DNA from: Veillonella sp. VA137
GTDB taxonomy: Bacteria > Bacillota > Negativicutes > Veillonellales > Veillonellaceae
NCBI RefSeq assembly: GCF_003992015.1
Contig: NZ_RQVK01000007.1
Coordinates: 61,339-125,338, forward strand
Direction: 5' to 3'
DNA: 64,000 bases
Position numbers and translations under genes: made by a program. The notes beneath the pieces are model-generated. The model searched no databases and had not been told where the DNA came from. It saw nothing but the letters and a program-made list of their open reading frames with translations. Position 1 is the stretch's first letter. Each line of letters opens with the position of its first letter. Below, in pieces: positions 18,293 to 27,072 of this stretch.

Positions 18293-19174
18293 ATGAACAG
18301 TATGACAGGCTTTGGTCGCGGCATAGTGACTACAGAAACAGGAAGTTTTCAAGTAGAGATAAAAACGGTAAACACAAGATATTGTGATATTACAATTAAA
18401 AGTCCTAAACAATTTAATATCTTTGAAGAAAAAGTACGACGGTTAATTCAATCTGCTTTTCAACGTGGTAAGGTAGAGGTGTCTATTTTATACAAAGAGT
18501 CCGGCGAACAAAAGAAAGAATTATTTATGAACCGAGCCTTATGTGGACAGATTAAACAATTTTTGGTAGAAGAAGGATTCTATGCAGATGTGAAAGAGGT
18601 TCCTCTATCGGCGATTATGTCCATTTCTTCGGAGTGGATCTCTGTTGAAGAACCACCTACTGATGAAGAGGCGATAGGACGAGCTTTAGAAGAGGCAACA
18701 AAATTGGCCATTGATGGTGTTCTTGCGATGCGTGCCAAAGAAGGCGTTGCGATGAAAGAAGATATTACGAAACGCCTACAAGGGATTGAAACATTATTCG
18801 CTTACATGGAAAGTCGAAGGGATGTGGCCTTAGCGCACCATGAAGAGCGATTATTGCAACGAATCCAAACTATGCTAGATAAAGTGGGCGTAGACTTTCA
18901 AGAAGAACGATTTATGCAAGAGGTGGCTATACTTTCAGATAAAGTAGATATTTCAGAAGAGATTGCCCGATTTGCCTCACATGTGGTACAATTAAAGGAA
19001 ATCCTTGAGGAAGAAGGGCCTATTGGACGCAAGTTAGATTTCTTGTTACAGGAAATGAACCGTGAGGTCAATACCATGGGATCTAAGGGGAATGAAATTA
19101 CAATTGTAGATACAGTTGTACAATTGAAAGTAGAGTTAGAAAAAGTAAGAGAGCAAATTCAGAATATAGAATAA
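18293..19174 (+). CDS. YicC/YloC family endoribonuclease
   Basis: A 293-residue YicC-family protein. The N-terminal 'MNSMTGFGRG' and C-terminal 'SDKVDISEEIARFASHV' followed by 'LDFLLQEMNREVNTMGSK' are diagnostic. E. coli YicC is a ribonuclease that attacks particular small RNAs and mRNAs. It is the first gene of yicC-gmk-rpoZ, an order common in Firmicutes, with gaps of about 25-30 bases. Confidence 0.93.
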   Translation: MNSMTGFGRGIVTTETGSFQVEIKTVNTRYCDITIKSPKQFNIFEEKVRRLIQSAFQRGKVEVSILYKESGEQKKELFMNRALCGQIKQFLVEEGFYADVKEVPLSAIMSISSEWISVEEPPTDEEAIGRALEEATKLAIDGVLAMRAKEGVAMKEDITKRLQGIETLFAYMESRRDVALAHHEERLLQRIQTMLDKVGVDFQEERFMQEVAILSDKVDISEEIARFASHVVQLKEILEEEGPIGRKLDFLLQEMNREVNTMGSKGNEITIVDTVVQLKVELEKVREQIQNIE

Positions 19175-19198
19175 TATGTAAGTAGTATTGGAGTTATC

Positions 19199-19831
19199 AT
19201 GTCTGATAAAGGAATATTAATCGTCATTTCAGGACCATCTGGGGCAGGAAAAGGCACGATTTGTGCAGAACTCCGCAAACAAATGCCAAACTTGGTCTAT
19301 TCTGTATCAATGACCACACGTCAACCACGAGTGGGTGAAGAAGAGGGTATTAGCTATTTCTTCCGAGATGTAGAGACGTTTGAAAAGTTAATCAAAGAAG
19401 ATGCATTCTTAGAATATGCAAAAGTGTACGATAATTACTATGGTACACCGAAAGAGCACGTCATGAACTTATTAGAAGAAGGTAAGAGCGTGATTTTGGA
19501 GATTGATATTCAAGGCGCTATGAAGGTAAAAGAATCCTACAGCGATGCTGTCTTTATCTACGTTGTGCCACCATCCTTAGATGTGTTAACATCTCGTCTG
19601 CATGGTCGTGGTACGGATGATAAAGAAGTGATTCATAAACGTTTATCTTTAGCTTGTTCAGAATTAGCATTAGCACATCGTTACGACTACATAGTGGTGA
19701 ATGATGATTTGGAAGATGCCATTGAACGAACAGCATCTATCTTGCGGGCTGAAACATGTAAGATTAGTCGCAACAAAGAAAAGATTCAATACATTTATAA
19801 ACGTTATAGCAATGAGCAAGGACAGCAATAA
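19199..19831 (+). CDS. gmk: guanylate kinase
   Basis: A 210-residue guanylate kinase converting GMP to GDP. P-loop 'SGPSGAGKGTI' near residue 11, GMP-binding 'SVSMTTRQPRVGEEEG' and 'EYAKVYDNYYGTP', and the lid region 'RGTDDKEVIHKRL' are all present. Usual length. Lies between yicC and rpoZ; a GGAG sits about 6 nt before the ATG. Confidence 0.97.
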   Translation: MSDKGILIVISGPSGAGKGTICAELRKQMPNLVYSVSMTTRQPRVGEEEGISYFFRDVETFEKLIKEDAFLEYAKVYDNYYGTPKEHVMNLLEEGKSVILEIDIQGAMKVKESYSDAVFIYVVPPSLDVLTSRLHGRGTDDKEVIHKRLSLACSELALAHRYDYIVVNDDLEDAIERTASILRAETCKISRNKEKIQYIYKRYSNEQGQQ

Positions 19832-19861
19832 TATAGTAAGTAGACAAAGGAGACTTTCATT

Positions 19862-20074
19862 ATGATGGTAGAACCGCATTTAAAAGATTTGGAAAAACAA
19901 GTGGATAGTAAATACACGTTGGTAACATTAGCAGCTAAGCGTGCTCGTGAATTGACAGATGGAGATCCATCCCTTGTAGGTGAAGTAGGAACAGAAAATC
20001 CTGTATCTATTGCTTTATATGAAATCGCTGCAGAACAAGTAGGGTTTGAACGCACAAAAGATGGCGTAAAATAA
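19862..20074 (+). CDS. rpoZ: RNA polymerase omega subunit
   Basis: A 70-residue omega subunit that helps assemble beta-prime into RNA polymerase. 'DSKYTLVTLAAKRARELTDG' and 'PVSIALYEIAAEQV' match the family. ATG 19862 or the next codon ATG 19865 could be the start; AAAGGAG lies upstream at a suitable distance for either. Last gene of the yicC-gmk-rpoZ unit, with a terminator at 20094-20142. Confidence 0.95.
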   Translation: MMVEPHLKDLEKQVDSKYTLVTLAAKRARELTDGDPSLVGEVGTENPVSIALYEIAAEQVGFERTKDGVK

Positions 20075-20093
20075 TTTGATATAACGATACTAG

Positions 20094-20142
20094 ATACCTA
20101 ATGAATAGAGGAATTAAAACTGTATTCATTAGGTATTTTTTT
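20094..20142 (+). terminator. terminator after rpoZ
   Basis: Perfect 14-bp stem ATACCTAATGAATA (20094-20107) / TATTCATTAGGTAT (20123-20136) followed by seven Ts. Confidence 0.9.
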
Positions 20143-20253
20143 AACGTATACCACATTCCTAAAAACTATAATAAAACGTACTCTAAAGGTAGAAAATATA
20201 AGGGAAGTAGGGTATAATTAAACTGTTCATGTAAATAATTATTGGAGGTTTAT

Positions 20254-20748
20254 ATGGCTAAAGATTGTTCATTTGACGTTGTATCCGAAGTGGATATGCA
20301 AGAAGTAGATAATGCAGTAAATCAAGCGAAAAAAGAAATCGGCACACGCTATGATTTCCGTAATAGTAAAGCAGATATAGAACATGATGGTGATACCATT
20401 AAAATTCATTGTGATGATGAATACAAATTAGGTGCTATCATCGATGTGCTAAAAGGTAAAATGGTAAAACGTAATGTTGCTATTAAAAACTTAGAATATG
20501 GTAAAATTGAACCAGCATCCGGCGGTACTGTACGTCAAGTTGTGACCATTAAGAATGGTATCTCTAAAGAGGTGGCTAAAGATGTTGTCAAATTAATTAA
20601 AAATATGAAATTAAAAGTGACGGCTCAAATTATGGAAGACCAAGTACGTGTAGCAGGTAAAGATAAAGATCAATTACAAGCAGTGATTACCATGCTTCGT
20701 GAGCAAGACTTGCCTGTAGAATTACAATTTGTGAATTTCCGTTCTTAA
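20254..20748 (+). CDS. YajQ family nucleotide-binding protein
   Basis: A 164-residue YajQ-family protein; members bind nucleic acid or cyclic di-GMP, and the exact role differs between species. The start 'AKDCSFDVVSEVDMQEVDNA', 'IGTRYDFRNSKADIEHD' and the C-terminal 'DQLQAVITMLREQDLPVELQFVNFR' are diagnostic. ATG 20254 is chosen because TGGAGG lies 6 nt upstream. Monocistronic, enclosed by terminators. Confidence 0.93.
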   Translation: MAKDCSFDVVSEVDMQEVDNAVNQAKKEIGTRYDFRNSKADIEHDGDTIKIHCDDEYKLGAIIDVLKGKMVKRNVAIKNLEYGKIEPASGGTVRQVVTIKNGISKEVAKDVVKLIKNMKLKVTAQIMEDQVRVAGKDKDQLQAVITMLREQDLPVELQFVNFRS

Positions 20749-20752
20749 TCAA

Positions 20753-20788
20753 ATAGAGGAGCATCACCCAATAGATGCTCCTATTTTA
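20753..20788 (+). terminator. terminator between yajQ and cbiD
   Basis: Stem GGAGCATC / GATGCTCC with flanking AT pairs and a short loop, followed by ATTTTATC. It ends 14 nt before the cbiD ATG, so it could also restrain entry into the cbi operon. Confidence 0.65.
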
Positions 20789-20802
20789 TCATGTGAGGGA
20801 CT

Positions 20803-21921
20803 ATGAACGTTGAAGATATGCGTGGTGGATACACCACTGGTTCCTGTGCAACAGCAGGGGTGAAAGCTGGACTCTTAGCCCTAATCGAAGAAGAAATAGT
20901 TGATCAAGTTTCTATACGAAACCCTCAAGATGCTTTCATTACTGTGCCTATTGCGAAGGTAGAAGTAATATCGCCTACTGAGGCTATGGTAACCGTTGTG
21001 AAAGATGGTGGGGATGACCCAGATGTAACACATGGTACAGATATTGTGACCACGGTGACATTAAATCAATCGGGAAATATTACGTATGATGCAGGATTTG
21101 GAGTGGGTATAGTGACTAAGCCGGGCCTAGCCTTACCTGTAGGAGAACCTGCTATCAATCCGGGCCCTAGAACGATGATTTCCTATGTATTCGAGGAATT
21201 AGTACCTAAGGGCATGGGCATTCATGTGAAAGTATCCGTACCAGCGGGGGAGACATTAGCTAGAAAGACATTAAATGGCACTCTTGGTATAGAAGGTGGT
21301 ATTTCCATCATTGGTACAACAGGTATTGTAAAACCAATGAGTGAAGAAGGGTTCAAAAACTCTTTAGTACCGCAATTGCGTGTCATGAAAGAAGCAGGCT
21401 ATACAACAGCTATCTTAGTGCCGGGGCGTATTGGTCAAGAAATTGCAAAAGAACAACTTGGGATTTCTATCAATCAAATGGCAGAAACAAGTAATTTTAT
21501 CGGTTTTATGTTAGAACAATGTGTCAAAATTGGATTCAAAAATATCCTCATCATTGGTCATATCGGTAAAATTATTAAATTGGCTAGCGGTAGCTTTCAT
21601 ACCCATAATCGCATGAGTGATGGACGTATGGAAACGATCGTGGCCTATGCAGCCTTAGAAGGGGCATCTCGAGAAGTTTGTGAAGAGTTGATGGAGTGCC
21701 GAACTACAGAAGCAGCTATGCCAATTATTGAACGGGAGCACCTAGAGGGCATTTATCAGCGCGTTGCGGAGCGGGCGTCCTTGCGCTCTATGCGCTATAT
21801 TGCGCAAGATGCAAAGGTTGGTATTATCATATCTACCTTAGATGGCACTATATTGGCCATCGATGAGGTAGCGAAGGAAATAGGAGAAGAAGAATCATGG
21901 CACATACCTTGTATGTCGTAG
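20803..21921 (+). CDS. cbiD: cobalt-precorrin-5B C1-methyltransferase
   Basis: A 372-residue CbiD, which methylates C1 of the corrin ring in the anaerobic (early cobalt) cobalamin route. The N-terminal 'GYTTGSCATAGVKAGLLAL' and 'PAINPGPRTMI' are typical, as is 'HIGKIIKLASGSFHTHNR'. It opens the cbiD-E-T-F-G-H-J-C operon. Its 3' end overlaps cbiE by 25 bases. No cobalamin riboswitch is visible in the short gap upstream. Confidence 0.97.
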   Translation: MNVEDMRGGYTTGSCATAGVKAGLLALIEEEIVDQVSIRNPQDAFITVPIAKVEVISPTEAMVTVVKDGGDDPDVTHGTDIVTTVTLNQSGNITYDAGFGVGIVTKPGLALPVGEPAINPGPRTMISYVFEELVPKGMGIHVKVSVPAGETLARKTLNGTLGIEGGISIIGTTGIVKPMSEEGFKNSLVPQLRVMKEAGYTTAILVPGRIGQEIAKEQLGISINQMAETSNFIGFMLEQCVKIGFKNILIIGHIGKIIKLASGSFHTHNRMSDGRMETIVAYAALEGASREVCEELMECRTTEAAMPIIEREHLEGIYQRVAERASLRSMRYIAQDAKVGIIISTLDGTILAIDEVAKEIGEEESWHIPCMS

Positions 21922-22523
21922 GTATTGGCCCTGGGAATCCAGAGTATGTAGTACCTAGAGGATTACATCTAATCAAACAGGCTAAAGTTCTGGTAGGAAG
22001 TGAGCGAGCATTAGAAGATTTTGCTCAGCCAGGTCAGAAAACCTTTCCTATTGCTAAATTAGCACCTATGGCAGAGTGGATGGGACAACAACTGCAATCT
22101 AATGACATTGTAGTCTTAGTCAGCGGTGATACAGGATATTATTCTTTATTGCCGTATTTAAAAACTAAGTTTCCTAACAATCCTATTGATGTGACACCGG
22201 GTATAAGTTCTATGACATTTGCCTTTGCTAGACTTGGAGAAGTATGGCACAATGCAGATTTAATGAGCTTTCACGGTCGTCGACCAGAGGAAAAAGATTT
22301 GTATTATGCAGAAGGACGTAAGTTGGGTTTCTTAACGGATCCCGAACAAAATCCTGCGTATATTGCAAGATATTTAATCGAAGAGCATGGTTGGCCGAAG
22401 GATACAAAAGCGGCAGCCTGTGAACGATTGAGTTATGAAGATGAGCGTATTGAACGCGGTACATTAGAAGAATTACAGAAATTGGAGGGCTTTGGGCACT
22501 CCGTAATGGTGGTATTAGGATGA
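21897..22523 (+). CDS. cbiE: cobalt-precorrin-7 C5-methyltransferase subunit CbiE
   Basis: A 208-residue SAM-dependent tetrapyrrole methylase. 'LYVVGIGPGNPEYVVPRG' and 'VVLVSGDTGYYSLLPYLK' are the family's glycine-rich landmarks. With CbiT it carries out C5 and C15 methylation and C12 decarboxylation. It starts inside cbiD (25-base overlap) and overlaps cbiT by 4 bases (ATGA), so translation is coupled. Confidence 0.95.
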   Translation: MAHTLYVVGIGPGNPEYVVPRGLHLIKQAKVLVGSERALEDFAQPGQKTFPIAKLAPMAEWMGQQLQSNDIVVLVSGDTGYYSLLPYLKTKFPNNPIDVTPGISSMTFAFARLGEVWHNADLMSFHGRRPEEKDLYYAEGRKLGFLTDPEQNPAYIARYLIEEHGWPKDTKAAACERLSYEDERIERGTLEELQKLEGFGHSVMVVLG

Positions 22524-23101
22524 GACATTTTTTTGGAATTGAAGACGAGGAATTTATTCGTGGCGATGTGCCCATGACGAAAAAAGAAATTCGTATGGTA
22601 GTTATGAATGCAGCTCGTGTAGAAGAAGATAGCGTGGTTCTTGATGTGGGAGCTGGTACTGGTTCCATTTCGATTGAGGCTGCCATAGCTGCTCCGAAAG
22701 GACATGTGTATGCTATTGAACGCTTTGAGAAAGCAACAGACTTAATTCGTCAAAATCAAGAAAAATTTGGCGTAAAAAACTTAACAATTATTGAAGCCAA
22801 AGCGCCAGAAGGTATGGAAGATTTACCAGAATTAGACGCTGTTATCATCGGTGGTAGCGCTGGTGGTATGGGGACGATTATGGACGAAGCCACACGGTTG
22901 TTAAAAGTGGGCGGTCGTCTTGTAGTAACTGCTGTGACTATGGAAACAGGATATACCATTTTAAAAGAACTAAAAGGTAGACCGTATACTTATGAAGGGT
23001 TTCAAATGCAAGTGAGCCGTTTCAGAAAGGCTGGCCCGTACCATTTGTTAAACCCATTGAGCCCTATTTTTATCGTAACTGCAGTGAAACAGGAGGCATA
23101 A
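22520..23101 (+). CDS. cbiT: cobalt-precorrin-6B C15-methyltransferase (decarboxylating) CbiT
   Basis: A 193-residue class I methyltransferase. The N-terminal 'EEFIRGDVPMTKKEIR' and the SAM motif 'VLDVGAGTGSISIEAA' define CbiT; 'DAVIIGGSAGGM' follows near residue 112. In other bacteria CbiE and CbiT are one protein (CobL); here they are separate, overlapping genes. Confidence 0.95.
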   Translation: MRHFFGIEDEEFIRGDVPMTKKEIRMVVMNAARVEEDSVVLDVGAGTGSISIEAAIAAPKGHVYAIERFEKATDLIRQNQEKFGVKNLTIIEAKAPEGMEDLPELDAVIIGGSAGGMGTIMDEATRLLKVGGRLVVTAVTMETGYTILKELKGRPYTYEGFQMQVSRFRKAGPYHLLNPLSPIFIVTAVKQEA

Positions 23102-23102
23102 T

Positions 23103-23861
23103 ATGGCACAAGTACATATCGTGGGCGCAGGCCCTGGCGATCCAGAATTAATTACCCGTAAGGGGTATCGATTGGTACAAGAAGCAGATGTAGTAATTTA
23201 CGCTGGTTCCTTGGTGAATCCAGCGATTTTAGAAGCTTGTAAAGAAGGCTGTGAAATACATAATTCTGCCTCTATGAGCTTAGATGATGTATTAGCAGTC
23301 ACAAAAGCTAGTGTAGCAGAAGGTAAAACGGTAGTGCGTTTACATACTGGTGACCCTGCTATCTACGGAGCTATCCAAGAACAGATGGATGCCTTAAAAG
23401 AAATGGGAATTACCTACGATGTAACACCAGGGGTAAGCTCCTTCTTAGCTACGGCAGCAGCCTTGCGACAAGAGTACACATTGCCAAATGTAACCCAAAC
23501 TGTCATCATCACTCGCATGGAAGGCAGAACACCTATGCCGGAGAAAGAAAAATTATCTATGTTGGCTAGCCATGGTGCGACTATGTGTATTTTCTTGTCT
23601 GTCCAAATGATTGATAAAGTGGCAGCAGAATTAATCGAAGGTGGCTATGATAAAACAACACCTGTGGCTATCGTTGTGAAAGCATCTTGGCCAGATCAAC
23701 GCATCATTCGCGGTACTTTAGAAACCATTGCTGATGTGGTGGCAGAAGAAGGTGTTATTCGCCAAGCTATGATAGTGGTAAGCCGTGTGTTAGATACAGA
23801 TTATGAACTATCTAAACTCTATGATAAAGGTTTTGCCCATATGTATCGAGATGCTAAGTAA
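23103..23861 (+). CDS. cbiF: cobalt-precorrin-4 C11-methyltransferase
   Basis: A 252-residue tetrapyrrole methylase. 'VHIVGAGPGDPELITRKG', 'RLHTGDPAIYGAIQEQMD' and 'TPGVSSFLATAAAL' mark the CbiF/CobM subfamily. The stop codon overlaps the cbiG start (TAATG). Confidence 0.95.
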   Translation: MAQVHIVGAGPGDPELITRKGYRLVQEADVVIYAGSLVNPAILEACKEGCEIHNSASMSLDDVLAVTKASVAEGKTVVRLHTGDPAIYGAIQEQMDALKEMGITYDVTPGVSSFLATAAALRQEYTLPNVTQTVIITRMEGRTPMPEKEKLSMLASHGATMCIFLSVQMIDKVAAELIEGGYDKTTPVAIVVKASWPDQRIIRGTLETIADVVAEEGVIRQAMIVVSRVLDTDYELSKLYDKGFAHMYRDAK

Positions 23862-24961
23862 TGAAGATTGCTATCGTATCTGTTACAAAACGTGGGGCTA
23901 AACTAGGCCAACAAGTACGTAGTGCCTATGCGCATGATCATGTGGTAGATTGTTATGAAAAGGAAGACCGTGAAAGTGGAGACACTGCCATATCCTTTTC
24001 TTCCTTGAAAGCACATATTGAAAACTTGTGGAAAGACTATGACCGCATCTTATTTATCATGGCTACAGGCATTGTAGTACGTATGATTGCACCTTTCATA
24101 AAGCATAAATCGGAAGATCCAGCCATATTAGTGATGGATGAAGGTGGTCACTTTGTGATTAGCCTCTTATCTGGACACCTAGGTGGTGCTAATGAATGGA
24201 CTAGTGAGGTGGCAATGATTACCGGTGCTACTCCGGTGATTACGACAGCTACAGACGTGAATCAGTTGCCTGCACCAGATGTATTGGCCCGAAAAATTGG
24301 TGCTAAGGTAGAAGACTTCTCTATGCTTATTAAGGTGAATGCAGCTATCGTCAATGGTGATGCTGTTAAATATTATTTGGATAGCACCTTGGCAGATGAC
24401 TTTGAAAGGGCTGTACAAGCACATCAAGTGGACTATGCACTCTTTCACCCAGAGGAACCATTCCCATGGGGGGATGAGCCAAAGATTGTGATTACAGATA
24501 GAACCATTGATTGTATAGGTGTCACACTGGTGCTGCGACCACCGACTATGACGGTAGGTATCGGATGCCGTCGTGATACACCGAAAGAATTGATACTTTC
24601 AGCTGTATCAGAATCATTGCAAAATGTAGGACGATCCCCATTAAGCGTCAAAGGAGCGGCCTCAGTCATCGTAAAAGCTGATGAAATAGGATTATTGGAA
24701 GCCATGGAAACACTAAAATGGCCTATCCAATTTTATACACAAGAAGAAATGGCCCCTTGTATTGAAGAGGCACAGATTATTGAATCAAATTTTGTTAAAC
24801 AAACTATAGGAGTAGGAAACGTATGCGAAACGACAGCACTATTACTAGCGCAGGGGCAGGAGCTACTGCAGCACAAAACCATATTTCCGAGAACAACCGT
24901 AGCCATTGCACGGGTTCATTACAAGTCATCGGAATCGGACCAGGTAACCCAGAATTCATGA
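23861..24961 (+). CDS. cbiG: cobalt-precorrin-5A hydrolase
   Basis: A 366-residue CbiG, which opens the delta-lactone and releases acetaldehyde, the ring-contraction clean-up step of the anaerobic pathway. Central landmarks are 'MATGIVVRMIAPFI' and 'VISLLSGHLGGANEW' (residues about 67-110); the C-terminal domain begins near residue 225 with 'PTMTVGIGCRRDTPKE' and ends near '...TTVAIARVHYKSS'. Its last 139 bases are also read as the start of cbiH in another frame, an unusually long overlap. Confidence 0.95.
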   Translation: MKIAIVSVTKRGAKLGQQVRSAYAHDHVVDCYEKEDRESGDTAISFSSLKAHIENLWKDYDRILFIMATGIVVRMIAPFIKHKSEDPAILVMDEGGHFVISLLSGHLGGANEWTSEVAMITGATPVITTATDVNQLPAPDVLARKIGAKVEDFSMLIKVNAAIVNGDAVKYYLDSTLADDFERAVQAHQVDYALFHPEEPFPWGDEPKIVITDRTIDCIGVTLVLRPPTMTVGIGCRRDTPKELILSAVSESLQNVGRSPLSVKGAASVIVKADEIGLLEAMETLKWPIQFYTQEEMAPCIEEAQIIESNFVKQTIGVGNVCETTALLLAQGQELLQHKTIFPRTTVAIARVHYKSSESDQVTQNS

Positions 24962-25647
24962 CACCAGAAGCACGTGAAGCCATTTTACAAGCAGATCGTG
25001 TGGTAGGTTACATTACCTATTTAGATTTGATTAAAGATTTGGTAGCAGACAAAGTGACTGTAGGAACAGGCATGATGCAAGAAGTGGATCGTTGCCAACA
25101 AGCAGTGGACTTGGCTGTAGAAGGTTATAGAGTGGTTGTGGTATCCAGTGGTGACCCTGGTGTATACGGTATGGCTGGTCTCGTGATTGAATTGGCTAAT
25201 AAAGTGGCAGAAGAAAAACGCCCTTCTGTACATATCGTACCAGGTTTGAGTGCTGTGAACATGGCAGCAGCTGTGTTGGGAGCACCATTGATGCATGACT
25301 TCGCTGTTATCAGTTTAAGTGATTTAATGACACCATGGGATTTAATCAAAAAACGTGCCGCACTGTGTGCCGAAGGTGATATGGTTATCGCTTTATACAA
25401 CCCACGCAGTAAAAAACGTATCACCCACTTAGATGAAGTTCGTGAACTAGTATTGCAACATCGTGACCCTAAAACACCAGTGGGTATCGTACAAAAAGCA
25501 GGCCGTGCAGGTCAACATATTATCATTTCTGATTTAGAACATTTCCACAAAGAAGAAATCGATATGCAAACATTAGTTATCATTGGTAATAGCCAAACAT
25601 ACGTGGAAAATGGTCAAATCATTACACCACGAGGATATAAACTGTGA
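24823..25647 (+). CDS. cbiH: cobalt-factor III C17-methyltransferase (CbiH)
   Basis: A 274-residue tetrapyrrole methylase catalysing C17 methylation and ring contraction. The domain proper begins at about residue 34 ('VIGIGPGNPEFMTPEA') and continues with 'VVVVSSGDPGVYGMAGL' and 'ALYNPRSKKRITHL'. The first 33 residues are a low-complexity polar leader (rich in S, T, A, N) encoded wholly inside cbiG. The ATG at 24823 has a good TAGGAG ribosome site and I see no convincing later start, so the leader is probably translated. The downstream end overlaps cbiJ by 4 bases (GTGA). Confidence 0.93.
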   Translation: MRNDSTITSAGAGATAAQNHISENNRSHCTGSLQVIGIGPGNPEFMTPEAREAILQADRVVGYITYLDLIKDLVADKVTVGTGMMQEVDRCQQAVDLAVEGYRVVVVSSGDPGVYGMAGLVIELANKVAEEKRPSVHIVPGLSAVNMAAAVLGAPLMHDFAVISLSDLMTPWDLIKKRAALCAEGDMVIALYNPRSKKRITHLDEVRELVLQHRDPKTPVGIVQKAGRAGQHIIISDLEHFHKEEIDMQTLVIIGNSQTYVENGQIITPRGYKL

Positions 25648-26396
25648 TTTGGGTTATAGCGGGCACATTAGACGGCCGTAACCTAGCAGTAGTAGTGCAA
25701 GAACATACAGGATTACCTGTGTTGGTGTCCGTAGTGAGCCAGTATGGGGCACAGTTGGCATCCCATCCAGGTATTGAAGTACACGAAGGGCGATTGAACC
25801 TTGAAGAGATGAAAGCTCTCATAAAAAATAAAGGCATTACCATGCTCGTCGATGCAAGTCATCCTTATGCAGCAATTGTGACGGCCACAGCTCGTGAGGC
25901 AGCAGCAGATTTGGAGATTCCTTTCATTCGTTTTGAACGGAAAGAAGTGCCATTGCCAGAGTATGATAAATTACATCATGTGAGTAATGAGGAAGAGGCA
26001 GCTACTTTAGCGGGTAAACTAGGTAAAGTGGTATATCTTACGACAGGTAGCAAAACTATGCATGTCTTCGCCAAGTCTGAAGCTCTACAAGATGCAGAAG
26101 TATGGACCCGTGTATTACCGACGGCGGAAGTGCTACAAATGATGGAAGATTTAGGGGTATCTCCTAAGCATACCATCGCTATGCAAGGACCATTTTCTTA
26201 TAACATGAATAAGGTTATGTTCCAAGATACAAAAGCAGAGGTAGTAGTGATGAAAAACTCTGGCCTTGTAGGAGGTTCAGACACTAAGTTACAAGCTGCT
26301 ATCGATTTAGATGTTCATGTCATTGTTATCGATCGCCCAACACCGGCGAAAGGGGCAGTGACAATTTCAACAGTAGAAGAATTTAAAACTATATGA
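25644..26396 (+). CDS. cbiJ: cobalt-precorrin-6A reductase
   Basis: A 250-residue CbiJ/CobK, the NAD(P)H-dependent reductase of the macrocycle. It starts with GTG overlapping the cbiH stop. 'VIAGTLDGRNLA' opens the protein (the family usually has G-G-T-x-E/D-G), 'LVDASHPYAAIVTATAREA' and 'IPFIRFERKE' follow, and 'VVMKNSGLVGGSDTKLQAA' is near the C-terminus. Full length. Confidence 0.93.
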   Translation: MIWVIAGTLDGRNLAVVVQEHTGLPVLVSVVSQYGAQLASHPGIEVHEGRLNLEEMKALIKNKGITMLVDASHPYAAIVTATAREAAADLEIPFIRFERKEVPLPEYDKLHHVSNEEEAATLAGKLGKVVYLTTGSKTMHVFAKSEALQDAEVWTRVLPTAEVLQMMEDLGVSPKHTIAMQGPFSYNMNKVMFQDTKAEVVVMKNSGLVGGSDTKLQAAIDLDVHVIVIDRPTPAKGAVTISTVEEFKTI

Positions 26397-26406
26397 GAGG
26401 ATTACG

Positions 26407-27072
26407 ATGGATTACATTAAAAACCCGAAAGCAATTGAAGATAAAAGTATGGAAATTATTTACCCATATGTGAAAGACATGGGATTTACTGAGGACGAAA
26501 TTCGTGTAGTATCTCGTACCATTCATGCGTCTGGTGACGTAGAATATGCGAAATTATTCCGTACTAGTGAAGGTGCTGTAGCGGCAGGTATTGCAGCTGT
26601 TAACAATGGCGCTCATGTTTACACTGACGTGGAAATGGTGCGCACAGGGATTTCTAAACCAGCGTTGAAACTTCATAACAGTGAAGCACATTGCTTAATT
26701 CGTGACGAAAAAGTGGCTGAAATGGCAAAAGAATTAGGCGTGACACGCTCTATTGCTGCGATGCGTACATTCGGTAAAGAATTAGAAGGCCAAATCGTGG
26801 CGATCGGTAATGCACCAACTGCTTTATACGAAGTATTGCGCCTTGCCTTAGAAGAAGGTATTCGTCCTGCTTTGATTATCGGGATTCCAGTAGGCTTCGT
26901 AGGCGCTGCAGAATCTAAAGATTATTTAGCAGAAGTATCTCCAGTTCCTTATATTACAATTCAAGGTAACAAAGGTGGTAGCTCCATTGCTGCATCCGTT
27001 GTTAACGCATTGTTCTACACAGATGTAAAACGTAACGACATGTTATTTGTAGAAGGAAAAGAAAAGAAATAA
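26407..27072 (+). CDS. cbiC: cobalt-precorrin-8 methylmutase
   Basis: A 221-residue CbiC/CobH, which moves the C11 methyl group to C12 to give cobyrinic acid. The catalytic histidine lies in 'RTIHASGDVEYAKLF' near residue 38; 'EGIRPALIIGIPVGFVGAAESK' is the C-terminal landmark. Its stop overlaps the permease start (TAATG), tying the biosynthetic genes to the transporter genes. Confidence 0.95.
   Translation: MDYIKNPKAIEDKSMEIIYPYVKDMGFTEDEIRVVSRTIHASGDVEYAKLFRTSEGAVAAGIAAVNNGAHVYTDVEMVRTGISKPALKLHNSEAHCLIRDEKVAEMAKELGVTRSIAAMRTFGKELEGQIVAIGNAPTALYEVLRLALEEGIRPALIIGIPVGFVGAAESKDYLAEVSPVPYITIQGNKGGSSIAASVVNALFYTDVKRNDMLFVEGKEKK

Noticed and set aside
20749..20802. Cobalamin riboswitch expected before cbiD (and before the receptor genes at 37141-37428 and 42568-42991)
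   Set aside because: No B12 box or supporting stems seen; the cbiD gap is only 54 nt and holds a terminator.
22228..22686. 152-codon minus-strand frame across cbiE and cbiT
   Set aside because: Opposite two overlapping, clearly coding genes; no ribosome site.
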